Of a DNA stretch of 64,000 bases, positions 18,505 through 28,799 are shown piece after piece (position 1 is the first letter of the stretch; each line of letters begins with the position of its first letter). The position numbers were made by a program, and so were the translations under genes. This DNA comes from Rhodospirillales bacterium (GTDB taxonomy: Bacteria > Pseudomonadota > Alphaproteobacteria > Rhodospirillales > UBA2165): the NCBI GenBank assembly GCA_028345065.1, contig JAOMCN010000007.1, positions 1 to 64,000 of the forward strand, given 5' to 3'. The notes beneath the pieces were generated by a model. That model made no database searches. It had not been told where the DNA came from and saw only the letters and a list, made by a program, of their open reading frames with translations.

Positions 18505-19374
18505 TCAATTAGAACCAGACCGGGCATAAAAAATTAGAGCCCCTACAACTATTAGTACACCAAATAGTTGGAGCGGGGTGAGAGTTTGTCCCAGGATAAG
18601 GAAAGCGGCACCCGTCACTACGAGTGGTTCCAAGTTCACAAAAAAGGTGGTAGCAGAGGCCCCTGCCATAGAAATTGCATAGAAATATGTGATCATGCCT
18701 AAAGCATATAGGATATTTGACACCAAAAACCCAATCCAGCCATCTGTATTTGTCGGTAAGTCAAGCTCTCCCCTAATCGTAATTACCACCATCATAATGG
18801 CCAAGGCCGTCGTGGCCATATATAGCATTGCTTGCCGTGGGTCCTCTCCTTTTACTAGGTGATGGCTGAGGACTGAGACGGTTGCGAGTCCGATAGCCCC
18901 AATAGTTGCCAAGAGTATGCCCAGACTGTCTAGTTGATGAAAAGACACACCGAGAACTAGCGCTAAACCTATAAGTGCTACGACAGCGCCTATGAATTTT
19001 GTGATAGTGAAGGCTTCTGCACCCGTTAGGGTTAGACTGAACCCCGTAAAGATGGGAAATAGAAAAAAGATAAGAATTGCAATTGGTACGGGCAAACGCT
19101 CAATGGCTACTAGTAAAGCGAAGTTGTAGATGATGGTAATTACTCCCAGGATAACTGCGATTTGGCCCGACTTTTTCGACATAATTATCGGAGCTCCCTT
19201 TAGGAAAAGTATAATAAGAAGAATTACAGTGGGGAGAAAAAACCTCGTTGCACTGAGAGTAATAGGGGTCACCCCACCCCTGTAGGCTAGTCCTGCGAAA
19301 GTATTTGAGAGAGCGAAACAAACGGCGCTCAGTAGGGCTATAACCACCCCGATCTTATAGTCACTCCAATTCAT
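18505..19374 (-). CDS. EamA/DMT family transporter
   Basis: About ten hydrophobic segments; two-repeat EamA-like organisation. Confidence 0.9.
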   Translation of the reverse strand: MNWSDYKIGVVIALLSAVCFALSNTFAGLAYRGGVTPITLSATRFFLPTVILLIILFLKGAPIIMSKKSGQIAVILGVITIIYNFALLVAIERLPVPIAILIFFLFPIFTGFSLTLTGAEAFTITKFIGAVVALIGLALVLGVSFHQLDSLGILLATIGAIGLATVSVLSHHLVKGEDPRQAMLYMATTALAIMMVVITIRGELDLPTNTDGWIGFLVSNILYALGMITYFYAISMAGASATTFFVNLEPLVVTGAAFLILGQTLTPLQLFGVLIVVGALIFYARSGSN

Positions 19375-19796
19375 CCGGGAGACCTCTCTCTATTTGTGTA
19401 TATTTGATTAAAAGGAAAATTAACGGCACCAAAATTTATTCTAGAAGACTATTATCCGGTAAAAAGAGAAGCTAGAAAAATTTAATTAAGGCAAGTCTCT
19501 ACCTTATTTTATATTGAATGCACATCAAGATAATTCGGTTCTGCTGTTCGCAAACATGAGATTAATTATTAAAATAGGGGCTTCTCAGGCGATAAAGTCT
19601 GCAAATTTATCGACTAATCTCGGGTTAATGGTTAGGGCTAAAGAAAAAAGGGGCAAATCTGTAAGCTTGGAATTTTGATGCCAACGCGCTAGGTTCTTGA
19701 AGATTCAAAACTGGTTTCCTCTTGGTTTCTTTAACTTTCATTTTATCAATAAGTTACAGTTTTTAGGATTTAATAAACAAGAAACGGGGACAAATA

Positions 19797-20378
19797 ATGA
19801 GCACAGAAATATATACTCCGACCGCTGAGCAACTTGATGCTCGTATCGCACGCTTCGACCAGCTTACTCCCATGTCGACAACTGATGATTTGGCCTGGGT
19901 TCCGCAAGAGGCGTGGGAAATATTTTTTGCACAAAAGATTATGGCTGTAATTCTCGAGGATACGAAGAGCCCCTTTGGGGACAAAGCCCCGATTGTTGGG
20001 GCGTCTGGAGCAACGATGTTCGTATCTGTTATGCCCCCGGGGCAGGGTCCGTGTCTGCATGATCACAACGAAACGTACGAAACATTTATTGTACTACAAG
20101 GAACGATTGAATACCGGGTTGGCGATCCTGTCGAACATAAACGGGTATTGAACAAGTGGGATGTGTTTTCCTGTCCGCCTGGAGTGTATAGGGAGTTTAA
20201 TAACGTTGGCGATGAGGAGGCAGTCCAACTTACTGTTCTTACCGGGCCAATTGAGCGAGATGATGTCACTATGCCAGATTCAGTAAGAGAAAGGGTCGAG
20301 AATGAGTTTGGGTCGGAGGTTGCCAACGCATTTGGCAAGTTGATGCCTTTCGACCCGCCAAAGCAGTCACCGCGTTAA
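19797..20378 (+). CDS. Cupin domain-containing protein
   Basis: GPCLHDHNETYETFIVLQGTIEYRVGD and the second cupin motif DVFSCPPGVYREFNNVGDEEAVQLTVLTG. Confidence 0.88.
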   Translation: MSTEIYTPTAEQLDARIARFDQLTPMSTTDDLAWVPQEAWEIFFAQKIMAVILEDTKSPFGDKAPIVGASGATMFVSVMPPGQGPCLHDHNETYETFIVLQGTIEYRVGDPVEHKRVLNKWDVFSCPPGVYREFNNVGDEEAVQLTVLTGPIERDDVTMPDSVRERVENEFGSEVANAFGKLMPFDPPKQSPR

Positions 20379-20409
20379 TAATCAGGTTGATCCTCGAAGG
20401 AGATCACTC

Positions 20410-20556
20410 TTGGGATTTATTGAGGAGAATGGGATTAGCCAATATTACGAATTTAATGAAGACGGGCTAACTTTGCGGCTGGTGGCTGATATGGGGACCA
20501 CGCCTGTTCGGGCACTGTCTCCCAGAAATTTAATTGCATTGTATCCGAGTTTCTAG
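20410..20556 (+). CDS. Candidate small ORF (48 aa, TTG start) between cupin and RidA genes
   Basis: aaggagatcactcTTG: SD-like sequence 7 nt before TTG; product MGFIEENGISQYYEFNEDGLTLRLVADMGTTPVRALSPRNLIALYPSF; could also be a gene remnant. Confidence 0.35.
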   Translation: MGFIEENGISQYYEFNEDGLTLRLVADMGTTPVRALSPRNLIALYPSF

Positions 20557-20587
20557 AACGTTAGTCTCGATAATTTATGAGGTTGCT

Positions 20588-20971
20588 ATGACACATGAAG
20601 CCATAATACCAACGGGTTCGGCACCACCATTGGCTCCTTATTCACCAGGTGTAAAATCGGGCGACACAGTTTATGTATCTGGGATTTTAGCTATGGATTC
20701 TGACGGCAATGTCGTTGGGCCTGGCGACATAAAGGCACAGACGCGTCAAGTCATTGAGGCAATTCGGAGCGTGGTTGAAAAGGCGGGTGGCTCACTATCG
20801 GACGTTGCCTTCAATCAAATATTTCTTGCAGACTTGGGCCATTACGCAGAAATGAACGAAGTCTACGGCCAGTATTTTGGGCAGAACCCACCCGCGCGAT
20901 ATTGCATAAAGGCTGAATTGGTAAAACCAGAATTTCTAGTAGAAATTTCCTCGATTGCACACCTTTCTTAA
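20588..20971 (+). CDS. RidA family (YjgF/YER057c/UK114) protein
   Basis: APPLAPYSPGVKSGDTVYVSGIL, Q.....NI-like middle, NPPARYCIKAELVKPEFLVEISSIAHL; start moved from 20534 to the ATG at 20588. Confidence 0.9.
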   Translation: MTHEAIIPTGSAPPLAPYSPGVKSGDTVYVSGILAMDSDGNVVGPGDIKAQTRQVIEAIRSVVEKAGGSLSDVAFNQIFLADLGHYAEMNEVYGQYFGQNPPARYCIKAELVKPEFLVEISSIAHLS

Positions 20972-21104
20972 AAATTATCTCTTCATTTATTCCTTCCTAG
21001 CCAAGCAAAATTTCCGCTCCTTGACTACCAAGACACTGACTAGGATGAACACACCTAACAAAGTTCTTTTGTGGTCACGTTTACCCCTATAAGTATGAAC
21101 TAAT

Positions 21105-22889
21105 ATGTGTGGATTATCGGCTATTTATTCATATGGCGCAAAAGCGCCGCCCGTGGATCAATGGGAACTGAGCAAAATCAGTGATCATATGACGGTCAGG
21201 GGTCCTGATGGCGAGGGGCAATGGATTTCAAGGAATGGCAAGCTCGGTTTAGCTCATAAACGCCTTGCTATTATTGATACCAGTGATCAAGGGGCCCAAC
21301 CCATGGCACTTTTAGATGATGGCGGTCAGGAGATGCTCCTCATCACGTATAATGGTGAGATTTATAATTTTGAGGAGCTCCGTGAAGAATTATTGCAACA
21401 AGGGCATCGGCTGACAACTAGGTCAGATACTGAGGTGCTACTTCATCTTTATGACCGTTACGGCGCGGATATGGTAGAAAAGCTTCGCGGTATGTATGCA
21501 TTTGTCATCTGGGATAATCGGTACAACGGTATTTTCATGGCAAGGGATCCGTTTGGAATTAAGCCGCTGTATTATTCCGACGATGGTCAGACAATTAGAA
21601 TTGCCTCTCAGGTGAAAGCCTTGTTGGCGGGAAATAAGACTGGAGGTACGCCAGACCCCGCAGGTCATGTGGGTTTTTTTTTACTAGGCTATGTGCCGGA
21701 GCCTCATACTCTTTACGCCGATGTCCAGGCCGTTCCTTCCGGCACGACAATTTGGTTAGAGGAAGGCGGTAATCGAAAAACAACAAACTATTTTGACGTT
21801 AGAAAACATTTAGCAGACCACGTTACAAACCCCTATGAGAGTGAAATTGCCCCCAAACTAAGAGATGTTTTAACCAGTAGCGTTAGAGATCATCTGGTAT
21901 CCGATGTTCCAGTCGGAATTTTTCTTTCAGCAGGTCTTGATTCTACAACTCTCGCTGGGCTTGCTTCAGAGGTATCTTCTACTTCCTTAATCAGTATGAC
22001 GCTCCAATTTAAAGAGCTATCCGGCTCCGTTATGGACGAAGCACCTCTTGCTGCGGAAGTAGCATCTATCTATGGAATGCAGCATACGACTAGAACCGTC
22101 ATTGGATCAGAATTTCGCAATGAAATAAATTCGTTGTTTGCCTCCATGGACCAACCGTCGATTGATGGTGCAAATACATATTTTGTGGCAAAAGAGGCCG
22201 CATCAATGGGATTAAAGGTGGCAATTTCCGGGCTTGGGGGGGATGAACTGTTTGGTGGATATCCGTCGTTTCAACAAGTACCCAGGTTAGTGAATGGCCT
22301 CAGTTGGTTTCCGGGCCTTAATTTTGTGGGAAAGGCGTTTCGAATAATATCTGCCCCCGTTTTAAAACAGCTAACATCCTCAAAATATGCGAGTCTTTTT
22401 GAATATGGCGGATCATTCCCAGGTGCCTATCTGTTGCGTAGAGGACTATATATGCCATGGGAGTTACCGGAAATTCTTGATCCTGACTTTGCGGCTGAGG
22501 GTTGGCAAAAACTTGAGTTAATGATCCGTCTCAATGAAACGATAGAAGGTATTGCCAATGATGCGGCGAAAGTGTCGGCCCTTGAAATATTATGGTATAT
22601 GCGGAATCAGCTTCTTAGGGACTCTGATTGGGCCGGTATGGCACATTCTTTGGAAATCAGAACACCTTTAGTAGATGGGAGGCTCTTTCGTAAAGTGGCT
22701 GGAATGAAGGCAAGTAAGAAGGATTTAGCTGGAACGCTCTCAAAACCACTTCCAGATGCCATTCTTAATAGAGCAAAGACGGGATTCTATCTTCCTGTTA
22801 GAGAATGGTTATTGGGGGAGACTTCCGAAGAACCTCAAGAGCGTGGATATAGGGGGTGGGCCCGTAAGGTATATAATGGGGTTTCCTAG
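21105..22889 (+). CDS. AsnB-type glutamine-hydrolysing asparagine synthase/amidotransferase (copy 1)
   Basis: N-terminal MCG (Ntn Cys nucleophile), RGPDGEG, YNGEIYNFEELR, synthase-domain SAGLDST and GLGGDELFGGY. Confidence 0.92.
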   Translation: MCGLSAIYSYGAKAPPVDQWELSKISDHMTVRGPDGEGQWISRNGKLGLAHKRLAIIDTSDQGAQPMALLDDGGQEMLLITYNGEIYNFEELREELLQQGHRLTTRSDTEVLLHLYDRYGADMVEKLRGMYAFVIWDNRYNGIFMARDPFGIKPLYYSDDGQTIRIASQVKALLAGNKTGGTPDPAGHVGFFLLGYVPEPHTLYADVQAVPSGTTIWLEEGGNRKTTNYFDVRKHLADHVTNPYESEIAPKLRDVLTSSVRDHLVSDVPVGIFLSAGLDSTTLAGLASEVSSTSLISMTLQFKELSGSVMDEAPLAAEVASIYGMQHTTRTVIGSEFRNEINSLFASMDQPSIDGANTYFVAKEAASMGLKVAISGLGGDELFGGYPSFQQVPRLVNGLSWFPGLNFVGKAFRIISAPVLKQLTSSKYASLFEYGGSFPGAYLLRRGLYMPWELPEILDPDFAAEGWQKLELMIRLNETIEGIANDAAKVSALEILWYMRNQLLRDSDWAGMAHSLEIRTPLVDGRLFRKVAGMKASKKDLAGTLSKPLPDAILNRAKTGFYLPVREWLLGETSEEPQERGYRGWARKVYNGVS

Positions 22890-22904
22890 TGGCGCCACTA
22901 GGAA
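22883..22904. repeat. 22-bp perfect palindrome spanning the stop codon of the first asnB-like gene
   Basis: ttcctagtggc|gccactaggaa is self-reverse-complementary. Confidence 0.9.
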
Positions 22905-22996
22905 TGGAAGATTTGAAAATTCAAGAAAGTAAAAGTTTATTCGATTTACATCAAAAAAGATTGGTGAGTAACGTCGAAGCAGTATAAAAACGCCCT

Positions 22997-25000
22997 ATGT
23001 GTGGCGTTGCGGGCATCCTTCATTTTGGTCGGTCTGACCCGGTTACGAGTAATATTCTCCATAAAATGAATAACGCGATGCTTCATCGTGGACCCGACGG
23101 TGATGGAATATACATATCAGAAAATAAGCGCATCGGATTGGGACACCGCCGATTATCTATAATTGATCTTTCCGAAGGGGCATCTCAGCCCATGTCTAAT
23201 GGTGATGGCTCGGTTTGGATTTCCTATAATGGGGAAATTTATAACCACCAAACACTGCGGTCTCAATTAGAGACACGTGGTTACCATTTCCACTCGCATC
23301 ATTCAGATACAGAAGTTTTGGTCCATGGATATGAAGCATGGGGAATTGCAACACTTTTGGAAAAGATTGACGGTATGTTTGCTTTTATAATTTGGGATGA
23401 AAAAAAAAATCGACTTACTTTTGCCCGCGATCGGATAGGTATAAAGCCAATTTATTTTACGAAAAACATGGGCGTATTGGTAATCGCGTCTGAGATTAAA
23501 GCAATATTAGCGCATTCCGAAGTATCCGCAAAAGTGAGTGAAGCCGCGCTTTATCATTATCTCACTTATCTAGCAACACCAGCTCCTATGACAATGTTTG
23601 ACGGGATCTATAAACTTCCCGCCGCCCATTATGTTGAAGTCGATCAAGGTGGAAGCTTCCGTGCGGCTAGATATTGGGCGCCAGAAACAAGTAATGGGTT
23701 TGACCAACTCGAATTGGAGGATCTCGATGAAGGGGCAGTTGCAAACAAGTATCAAAGGTCGGTCTTAGAACGACTGGAGACCTCCGTGCAAAAACGAATG
23801 ATGTCCGATGCGCCGTATGGAGCGTTTTTATCGGGGGGTGTAGACTCTTCGGTCAATGTTGCCTTGATGGACCGGTATTCAGATGATCCTATCAACACCT
23901 TTACGGTCGGATATAAAGATCATCAACATCTCAACGAATTAGAGCATGCCTCAAAAGTTGCGAAGTTTTTTAATACTAACCACCATGAAGTTCTGATCAA
24001 CGAAAAGGATATGGTGGGTTATTTAGAGGAACTAGTATACCAACAAGATGAACCGCTAGCAGACTGGGTCTGCATTCCCCTTCACTTTGTTTCTAAACTC
24101 GCACATGAGAATGGTGTCAAGGTAATCCAAGTCGGAGAAGGATCGGACGAACAATTTTGTGGCTACAACAGCTATATGAAATACCTTCAGCTACACAAAA
24201 ATTGTTTTCAACCATTTCAAGAGTATTTGCCTAAGGCATTACAACATTTTCTCGCAAAAACAGCTGCGAAGATTGCAACGATTAATCCTAAGTTCGAGAT
24301 TTATTCCGATGCCGTTAAGAGAGCAGCGTTTAACCAGGAACCGTTTTGGAGCGGGGCGATCGGATACTGGGAGACTCAAAAAAATCCATTGTTACCAGGG
24401 TATTCTCCAAGCTCCCCAAAGGGGTGGGAGGAAATGGTTAGGATCGGATTGATGCCAAAGAGTTATCTCTCTCCCGATAGCTATAACGTCGCACATGACT
24501 TCTTAAACTATTTTGATGCTGTACAACCTGGAAGGGATCAACTCGCCAGAATGACATATAATGAGTTCCGCCTTCGCTTGCCTGAGTTGTTGCTGATGCG
24601 GGTAGATAAAATCACTATGGCTTCTAGTCTTGAAGCGCGCGTGCCATTTTTGGACCATGCTTTGGTGGAATTAACGATGGATATTCCGATGGACGTAAAA
24701 TTACAAAATGGTGAGAGCAAACATCTTCTTAAGAAGGCAGTCGAGGGGCTTCTTCCCAATGAAATAATTTATCGAAAAAAAATGGGTTTTGCGGCGCCGA
24801 TGGCCCAGTGGTTGGAGGGAGACTTTGGCAAGCAGGCTGAAAGTGAGATATTAAGTTCTCCCCTCTTGGAAGAGGTAGGATTTAATAAAGAACACATATC
24901 TTCCATGGTAAAAGATCACCGTACTGGTCGCCGTGATACATCTCTTTTGGTGTGGGTTCTCTATAACTTGACAGCTTGGCATAGGCATTGGTTAAATTAA
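22997..25000 (+). CDS. AsnB-type asparagine synthase/amidotransferase (copy 2)
   Basis: N-terminal [43 protein letters not shown]. Confidence 0.93.
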   Translation: MCGVAGILHFGRSDPVTSNILHKMNNAMLHRGPDGDGIYISENKRIGLGHRRLSIIDLSEGASQPMSNGDGSVWISYNGEIYNHQTLRSQLETRGYHFHSHHSDTEVLVHGYEAWGIATLLEKIDGMFAFIIWDEKKNRLTFARDRIGIKPIYFTKNMGVLVIASEIKAILAHSEVSAKVSEAALYHYLTYLATPAPMTMFDGIYKLPAAHYVEVDQGGSFRAARYWAPETSNGFDQLELEDLDEGAVANKYQRSVLERLETSVQKRMMSDAPYGAFLSGGVDSSVNVALMDRYSDDPINTFTVGYKDHQHLNELEHASKVAKFFNTNHHEVLINEKDMVGYLEELVYQQDEPLADWVCIPLHFVSKLAHENGVKVIQVGEGSDEQFCGYNSYMKYLQLHKNCFQPFQEYLPKALQHFLAKTAAKIATINPKFEIYSDAVKRAAFNQEPFWSGAIGYWETQKNPLLPGYSPSSPKGWEEMVRIGLMPKSYLSPDSYNVAHDFLNYFDAVQPGRDQLARMTYNEFRLRLPELLLMRVDKITMASSLEARVPFLDHALVELTMDIPMDVKLQNGESKHLLKKAVEGLLPNEIIYRKKMGFAAPMAQWLEGDFGKQAESEILSSPLLEEVGFNKEHISSMVKDHRTGRRDTSLLVWVLYNLTAWHRHWLN

Positions 25001-25164
25001 AGACTAATTAATTAATAAATCAAAATAAGCCAACAAAATGATGCGTCATACATCAATAAAGATTTATAAATACGATAATTTATATTTCCTCTATACTTTA
25101 TGTTTATTAAATATAACACAATCTAAACTATTATAATATTTAAACATTTGAAAATAGGTGAATT

Positions 25165-26298
25165 TTGGTGTTTCAACCAGGGCCTTTGCAAAGTGATCAA
25201 ATTCGCGTTTTGGTAAATGCTATCCACTCGAAAAGTGGAGGCGGTGTTACATACCTTCGTAATGTATTGCCGTTACTTGCGAAGGATGAAGACTTTGAAC
25301 TACATCTTTATTTGCATAAGGATCAACTTGAATTATTTGGAGTAATTGAAGAAGGGGTTCAGGTCCACGTACTAGAATTTTCGAATGGCTTTCTAGCAAC
25401 TCTTTTGTGGGAACAGTGCGTGTTACCAATTCGGGCTAGACGTATGTGTATCGACGTAACTTTGTCGCCCGCTAATTATGGACCTCTGCTTGCACCCAGA
25501 ACAATTATCATGCTCCGTAATTCCTTGGCTGTTGCCAAGCGTGAGACACGTCTGCTCAAGCGACTTTACTGGATGGGTTTAACGTTGATGACGATATTGT
25601 CTCTTATCAAATGTGAGCGTGCCATTGCCGTTTCCACCTATGCGAGGAAGGTGTTAACATTCGGAATGGAAAAGAAATTGAAGCTCAAAGTTCCAGTTGT
25701 TTACCACGGCGTCAACAAAGAATTCCAACCACTAAATTACATAAAACGACAGGAATTTCTTCTTTCTGTTTCTGATATTTATATACAAAAGAATATCCAT
25801 ACGTTGATCTCTGCTTTTTCACTGGTTAGGAAAAAAAAACCGGGTCTGAAGTTGAAGCTCGCTGGTAAAGCTATTGATCAGGGATACCAGGCTGAAATTA
25901 ATGAAGCAATTTATTCAGCTAATTTGGAGAGTGCCGTCGAACTGATCGGAGAACAAACGACTAAAAAATTAGTTCATCTTTATCAGAGTTGTGCGTTATT
26001 CATTTTTCCTTCTACCGTTGAAACTTTCGGAAATCCATTAGTCGAGGCGATGGCTTGTGGCACGCCAATAGCCAGCTCTAATACCGCAGCGATGCCAGAG
26101 ATTTTGGGAGATGCTGGCACATATTTTGACCCATTGGATGCGAAGGATATGGCTAATACCATTATCTCAATACTTGAGAACGAAAATGAGCGGCAAAGAT
26201 TGGGGGCTTTGGCCCTTGAACGCGCAAAATTATTCTCATGGCAGAAAACGGCATCCCAAACAGCGAGCATTATTAAATCTGTTGCGTCGTCCGGTTAA
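25165..26298 (+). CDS. Glycosyltransferase, family 4 (GT-B) type
   Basis: C-terminal IFPSTVETFGNPLVEAMACGTPIASSNTAAMPEILGDAGTYFDP; start may be the GTG at 25168. Confidence 0.9.
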   Translation: MVFQPGPLQSDQIRVLVNAIHSKSGGGVTYLRNVLPLLAKDEDFELHLYLHKDQLELFGVIEEGVQVHVLEFSNGFLATLLWEQCVLPIRARRMCIDVTLSPANYGPLLAPRTIIMLRNSLAVAKRETRLLKRLYWMGLTLMTILSLIKCERAIAVSTYARKVLTFGMEKKLKLKVPVVYHGVNKEFQPLNYIKRQEFLLSVSDIYIQKNIHTLISAFSLVRKKKPGLKLKLAGKAIDQGYQAEINEAIYSANLESAVELIGEQTTKKLVHLYQSCALFIFPSTVETFGNPLVEAMACGTPIASSNTAAMPEILGDAGTYFDPLDAKDMANTIISILENENERQRLGALALERAKLFSWQKTASQTASIIKSVASSG

Positions 26299-26480
26299 GA
26301 GTCCACAAGGGTGAATGGCGAAACCTAAACGTTTTCCATATTAGTTTTTGGACAACCTTACGCCCCTAAAACCTTTATTTAGGAGTTGGTTTCATTACCC
26401 AATCATGACTTCCTTTTCTTTTTTGTATTAGGGCAAAATCGCTATTACCGTATAGAAAATAATATTAGAAAGTTTTCTAG

Positions 26481-26770
26481 GGTCAGGACTCATTTATTGA
26501 TCCAGAAGGTGACGATAGCCGCGATGCAGATTGCGGATATGAACGTTTGCGCACATCGGTCATACCGTGTTGCTATGCGCCGCCAGTCTTTTAGCTTTGC
26601 GAACATGTTCTCAATCTTGTGGCGTTGTTTGTACAGGGTTTTGGAGTAGTTCCTTAGCTTGGTCCGGTTTGATTTTGGTGGGATGCAGGCCTTGATCTTG
26701 CGGACAGCCAATGCATCGCGGAACTCGTCGCTGTCATAACCTTTGTCACCTCTAAGATTAATGAGTTCTG
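26481..26770 (-). mobile_element. IS5-family-like transposase remnant (C-terminal part only)
   Basis: Minus-strand LRGDKGYDSDEFRDALAVRKIKACIPPKSNRTKLRNYSKTLYKQRHKIENMFAKLKDWRRIATRYDRCAQTFISAICIAAIVTFWINK*; catalytic-domain N-terminal part absent. Confidence 0.85.
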
Positions 26771-26788
26771 AGCCTAGGTAGTTTAGTT

Positions 26789-27754
26789 TTAGGTAGGCTC
26801 CACAACATTTTGTAAGTACCACTTATAGGTAGATTCTAGTCCTTCCTTAAGATGAATACTAGGAGCCCAATCCAGTTTATTCATTTTGGAGGCATCAAGT
26901 AGTTTACGCATCGCTCCATCAGGTTTGCTATTGTCGAATATGAGTTCCCCATTAAAACCTACGGTATCTGCTACAGATTGAGCCAGTTCATGAATTGAAA
27001 TTTCTTCGCCGGTTCCAATATTAATATGCGTCAATCCAGAGTAGGTTTTTAGTAAGTGAACTATTGCATCTGCTAAGTCGTCAACGTGCAGGAATTCTCT
27101 CATTGGCGAGCCTGTCCCCCAAATTTCAATCGAAGATTGAACAGTTGTCTTTGCAGTGTGAGCTTTGACTATTAATGCCGGTATGACGTGGCTAGTATCA
27201 GGGTCAAAGTTATCTCCAGCTCCATAGAGATTATTTGGCTGAGCAGAAATAAAATCACATTTATATTGTTTTCTGTATGCTTCACATAATTTTATACCGG
27301 CAATCTTTGCAACCGCATACCATTGATTAGTAGGCTCAAGGGGGCCGGTCAAAAGTGCTTCCTCTGACATTGGTTGTGAAGCGTCACGAGGGTAAATGCA
27401 GGCAGAACCAAGAAATAATAGTTTCTGAACCCCTATCTCATAAGCTCCATGTATTATGTTGGTTTCAATCGCCAGGTTATCATATAAAAATTCGGCTGGT
27501 CGTGAAGAATTTGCTAGGATACCACCTACAGTTGCAGCTGCTACAACGACTACGTCGGGCTTATTTTTATTCAACCAGCTACGTACGGCTTTTTGATCAC
27601 GTAAATCAAGCTCGGGTCGTTTAACCAAAAATAATTCACAATCCTCCGAGGCGAGGCGTTTTAGAACCGCTGACCCTACCATGCCAGTTTGACCAGCCAC
27701 CCAAATTGTTTTTCCGGCTAGGCAGAAGGGTGTTTTATGGCTGTTGTCCATCAT
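26789..27754 (-). CDS. fcl: GDP-L-fucose synthase
   Basis: VAGQTGMVGSAVLKRL, GSACIYPRDASQPMSE, NQWYAVAKIAGIKLCEAYRKQY, NLYGAGDNFDP. Confidence 0.95.
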   Translation of the reverse strand: MMDNSHKTPFCLAGKTIWVAGQTGMVGSAVLKRLASEDCELFLVKRPELDLRDQKAVRSWLNKNKPDVVVVAAATVGGILANSSRPAEFLYDNLAIETNIIHGAYEIGVQKLLFLGSACIYPRDASQPMSEEALLTGPLEPTNQWYAVAKIAGIKLCEAYRKQYKCDFISAQPNNLYGAGDNFDPDTSHVIPALIVKAHTAKTTVQSSIEIWGTGSPMREFLHVDDLADAIVHLLKTYSGLTHINIGTGEEISIHELAQSVADTVGFNGELIFDNSKPDGAMRKLLDASKMNKLDWAPSIHLKEGLESTYKWYLQNVVEPT

Positions 27755-27755
27755 A

Positions 27756-28799
27756 TTAATTTCCTAAAATCTTTTGATCTGCCTTTACCATTTCAGTTAC
27801 TAAATCACTAAATTTCCTTTTTGCGGTCCAACCAAGAACTTGTTTGGCTTTGGCTGGATTCCCCAATAATTTATCAATCTCTACTGGTCGAAAATATTTG
27901 GGGTCGATTTCAACGAGCACATCTCCTGTATTTTTATCTACTCCCCGCTCATCGGCACCTTGACCAGACCAAAAGATTTTGCGTCCGGTTTCTGCGAAGG
28001 CTAATTCTACGAACTCTCGTACCGAATGACATTCGCCCGTAGCCAGCACATAATCGTCTGGCTTGTCTTGCTGTAGCATCATCCACATCCCTTCTACATA
28101 GTCACGGGCGTCGCCCCAATCACGAAGAGCATCCAAGTTACCAAGGTAAAGTTTGTTTTCCAGACCAGCTTCAATCGCAGCTACTGAGCGAGTAATTTTA
28201 CGTGTTACAAATGTCTCTCCACGGGTCGGGCTTTCATGATTAAAAAGAATCCCGTTAGACGCATGCATGCCATAGGCTTCTCGGTAATTCACTGTAGTCC
28301 AAAAGGCGTATAATTTGGCGCTGCCATATGGGCTTCGTGGACGGAAAGGCGTGGTTTCCGACTGGGGGCTCTCAGTAGCGTTACCGTAAAGCTCTGACGT
28401 TGAAGCTTGATAAAATCGAGCTTTATTTTCTTTTCCAAGAATACGAATAGCTTCCAGTAATCTTAACGTTCCAAGGGCATCTGTGTTGGCGGTATATTCT
28501 GGGGTTTCGAAGCTTACTTGAACGTGACTTTGAGCCGCTAGGTTGTATATTTCCGAAGGGTCTATGGTTTGAATAAGGCGAATTAAATTAGTGGCATCTG
28601 ACATGTCACCGTAGTGCATGAAGAAATTTGCGTTATCCAAATGCGGGTCAATATAGAGATGATCTACCCGACTTGTATTCAAAGAAGAAGATTTCCGTTT
28701 TATACCGTGTACAGTATAGCCTTTGTGAAGAAGGAACTCAGCTAGGTAAGCGCCGTCTTGTCCAGTGACGCCAGTAATTAGGGCAATTTTAGCCGTCAT
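27756..28799 (-). CDS. gmd: GDP-mannose 4,6-dehydratase
   Basis: [70 protein letters not shown]. Confidence 0.97.
   Translation of the reverse strand: MTAKIALITGVTGQDGAYLAEFLLHKGYTVHGIKRKSSSLNTSRVDHLYIDPHLDNANFFMHYGDMSDATNLIRLIQTIDPSEIYNLAAQSHVQVSFETPEYTANTDALGTLRLLEAIRILGKENKARFYQASTSELYGNATESPQSETTPFRPRSPYGSAKLYAFWTTVNYREAYGMHASNGILFNHESPTRGETFVTRKITRSVAAIEAGLENKLYLGNLDALRDWGDARDYVEGMWMMLQQDKPDDYVLATGECHSVREFVELAFAETGRKIFWSGQGADERGVDKNTGDVLVEIDPKYFRPVEIDKLLGNPAKAKQVLGWTAKRKFSDLVTEMVKADQKILGN

Noticed and set aside
25004-25025. CtrA-like TTAA-N7-TTAA (ttaaagactaattaa) after the second asnB-like gene
   Set aside because: Lies in very AT-rich DNA where such a match is expected by chance.
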